Source: Gloeophyllum trabeum ATCC 11539 (lineage: Eukaryota; Basidiomycota; Agaricomycetes; Gloeophyllales; Gloeophyllaceae). From it: DNA of 61,434 nt. Both the position numbers and the translations under genes were made by a program. The stretch is from assembly GCF_000344685.1 (NCBI RefSeq), contig NW_006920414.1, positions 753,438 to 814,871 of the forward strand. The letters run 5' to 3'. Below are positions 60,116 through 61,434 of the stretch, piece after piece (within the stretch, counting starts at the first letter, position 1; each line of letters starts with the position of its first letter). The notes below the pieces were generated by a model. It searched no databases. It had not been told where the DNA came from and worked only from the letters and a program-made list of their open reading frames with translations.

Positions 60116-60709
60116 GAGAGCACCTCTACATGATACTATAGGCTTCGGCTGGCTGCATACGCGATTTATGTACCTACAGCCGCCATACAGGAGCATATCA
60201 CCATCGATGTAGCACGTCTCACTAGTGTTATGCACTACTAGTATGGAAAAGCAGTGGACCGCTAGGACCTCTGGAGGTTTGCTCGGCTTCCAAGTTCAAG
60301 GATTCCTTTCGTCCTACATTCCATTGTGTGTGTGGATATTACGGTCGATTTGCGCTCGAGCACATTGGCAGTGGCCAGGAAGCACCGAATGCGGTAAGAT
60401 CCATCGGGCAACCAGGTGGCGGGACCCGGGTGCTGCTGATTGGTTCCCGTCGCCCGCGCTGTTCAAGTTCGACTCACGCCACATCCTCTGAAGCACCAGT
60501 CGTCTCGACAGACTTTCTCCAGCATTACCCTGCGTATCTGACTAGGCCAGTGCTGAGTTCTGAAGAATGGCAAGGGAACTATTGATAGCTTCTCGAGAAG
60601 GGACTGTTCATGTTGACGACGGAAAAGGTGACCGTCTTCGCTATACGGGTAGAGACTATCGGAATGACCTTTTACTTGCCACATAGGAGAGGCAGGACAA
60701 GCTCCACCG
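60116..60709. other. Intergenic region downstream of carboxylesterase
   Basis: About 600 bp. Open frames (60225-60491 plus, 60463-60798 minus) carry no recognisable motif. It may contain decayed sequence related to the F-box fragment that follows. Confidence 0.4.
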
Positions 60710-60928
60710 TTGGATAAATTCTCATTGATAACTGAAGAACGCGCAGCGGTTATCTCCCTACCGGGATCGGGAGGAACCACAGCGAAAGCAACACCCATAC
60801 ATCATCTACCAGTCGAACTGCTGACACAGATTTTTGTGTACTGCCTCCCCGCAGAGGAGTTCCTAGACCCTGTCCCCGGATGCATGACTCTTGTGCTTAC
60901 CAGGGTGTGTAAGCATTGGAGAGTGTAG
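60710..60928 (+). pseudogene. F-box protein fragment (truncated)
   Basis: The frame gives the F-box core IHHLPVELLTQIFVYCLPAE, then LVLTRVCKHWRV followed at once by a stop. This is the signature start of the lineage-expanded Agaricomycete F-box proteins, which normally continue for several hundred residues after the conserved Cys-x-x-Trp block. Here nothing downstream extends it, and no ATG precedes it in frame. I call it a remnant; an unrecognised intron directly after CKHWR is the alternative. Confidence 0.65.
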
Positions 60929-61434
60929 AATCTCTGTAGTCAGTACAGTTAGCTTGTATCATACACACACCAATAAACGGAACCTCGTCTTATTGCGAGA
61001 GATACAAGATAGGTAATTGAGCTAAGCAGATTCAGAGGTAGTTGTTGTCTAACGATCCGCCTGCCCAATCCGTCCATCTATCACTCAGTAACCAAACACG
61101 TCCAAACTCGGCGCCACTTGGTGGCGCCCACCTTACACCCTCCCCACTTAGGGCGAGACATTGTCTCTGATGACAATGGGGAGCGATATAATGGTATTAT
61201 TGTTGTATGGAAATATATTATAATAGGGTCCGAGACTCAATGGTCATCTACATCGCGATTCGGGGTAGCGTCCATGACGAGGATCATCATACAATGCAAT
61301 TTCGGTATGCGGCGGGAGGAGTGGTCATATTACATAGTGATGCCGCAGGGTATTAATGATTCGATAATGCGATATAAGATTGTTATAGTCCAAATAATAG
61401 CACAGACGCGAGACGGCGGCAACGACAGCGACGG
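60929..61434. other. Window end, no gene
   Basis: No supported coding sequence. The stretch becomes AT-rich after 61180. The hairpin at 61110-61128 and the change in base composition could mark the edge of a transposable element continuing past the window; no terminal repeat or target duplication can be tested. Confidence 0.4.
61110..61128. repeat. Perfect 8-bp stem hairpin
   Basis: ggcgccac and gtggcgcc are exact reverse complements around a ttg loop. It lies in gene-free DNA 180 bp after the F-box fragment. Too short to assign a class. Confidence 0.5.

Noticed and set aside
1..61434. CRISPR arrays, phage or bacterial operons, long terminal repeats, reverse transcriptase
   Set aside because: Introns in every gene identify eukaryotic DNA. 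No regularly spaced repeats, no retroelement protein motifs and no paired LTRs were seen.

Overview
The window is nuclear DNA of a filamentous basidiomycete, most likely an Agaricomycete. Every recognisable gene is split by many short introns (about 45-75 nt) with GT...AG ends. The genes are densely packed on both strands. The protein repertoire is fungal: Bye1, Mpe1, Yvc1, a SIN/MEN-type kinase, a fungal arylsulfotransferase-like protein, and an F-box remnant of the kind that is expanded in Agaricomycetes. The species cannot be fixed from sequence alone. All intron positions were predicted by eye from splice motifs and frame continuity.

Layout. 1-117 is a hairpin element, followed by about 1.3 kb without a gene. 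1404-7430 holds two tandem secreted class 3 lipase paralogues, separated by an opposite-strand RING-finger gene. 7991-12091 holds a secreted arylsulfotransferase-family protein and a short-chain dehydrogenase. 12449-16097 holds a RanBD1 (RanBP3/Yrb2-like) gene divergent from ESCRT-II VPS25. A 2 kb gap with a perfect palindrome leads to an MFS monocarboxylate-type transporter (18108-20064). Next come a DEK-C/HIRIP3-like nuclear protein, the vacuolar TRP channel YVC1, and a Bye1-like PHD-TFIIS-SPOC protein. After a 2.4 kb gap lies an 1806-residue protein combining CH domain, Cdc7/SepH-type kinase, C1 domain and CaaX tail (32798-38539), then MPE1 (39058-41112). 41113-47312 is gene-poor: a possible F-box/LRR relic, a C2H2 zinc-finger gene, and a 100-bp MITE-like hairpin with 9-bp target duplications. 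From 47313 the genes are dense again: VPS5 sorting nexin, HRT3-like F-box, an ER DnaJ protein, COX9, CDC55 (PP2A B subunit) and a secreted type-B carboxylesterase. An F-box remnant and a short hairpin close the window.

How the genes relate. This is mainly a housekeeping segment: endosomal sorting (VPS25, VPS5), septation/cell-cycle signalling (Cdc7-like kinase, CDC55), nuclear transport and transcription (RanBD, Bye1, HIRIP3-like, Mpe1), ubiquitin (RING, Hrt3, Mpe1), respiration (COX9) and ion homeostasis (YVC1). Secreted hydrolases (two lipases, carboxylesterase) suit a saprotrophic or wood-decay lifestyle. I see no coordinated biosynthetic or defence cluster. The most unusual items are the CH-kinase-C1-CaaX architecture, the asymmetric cysteine changes in the duplicated lipases, and the small hairpin elements.
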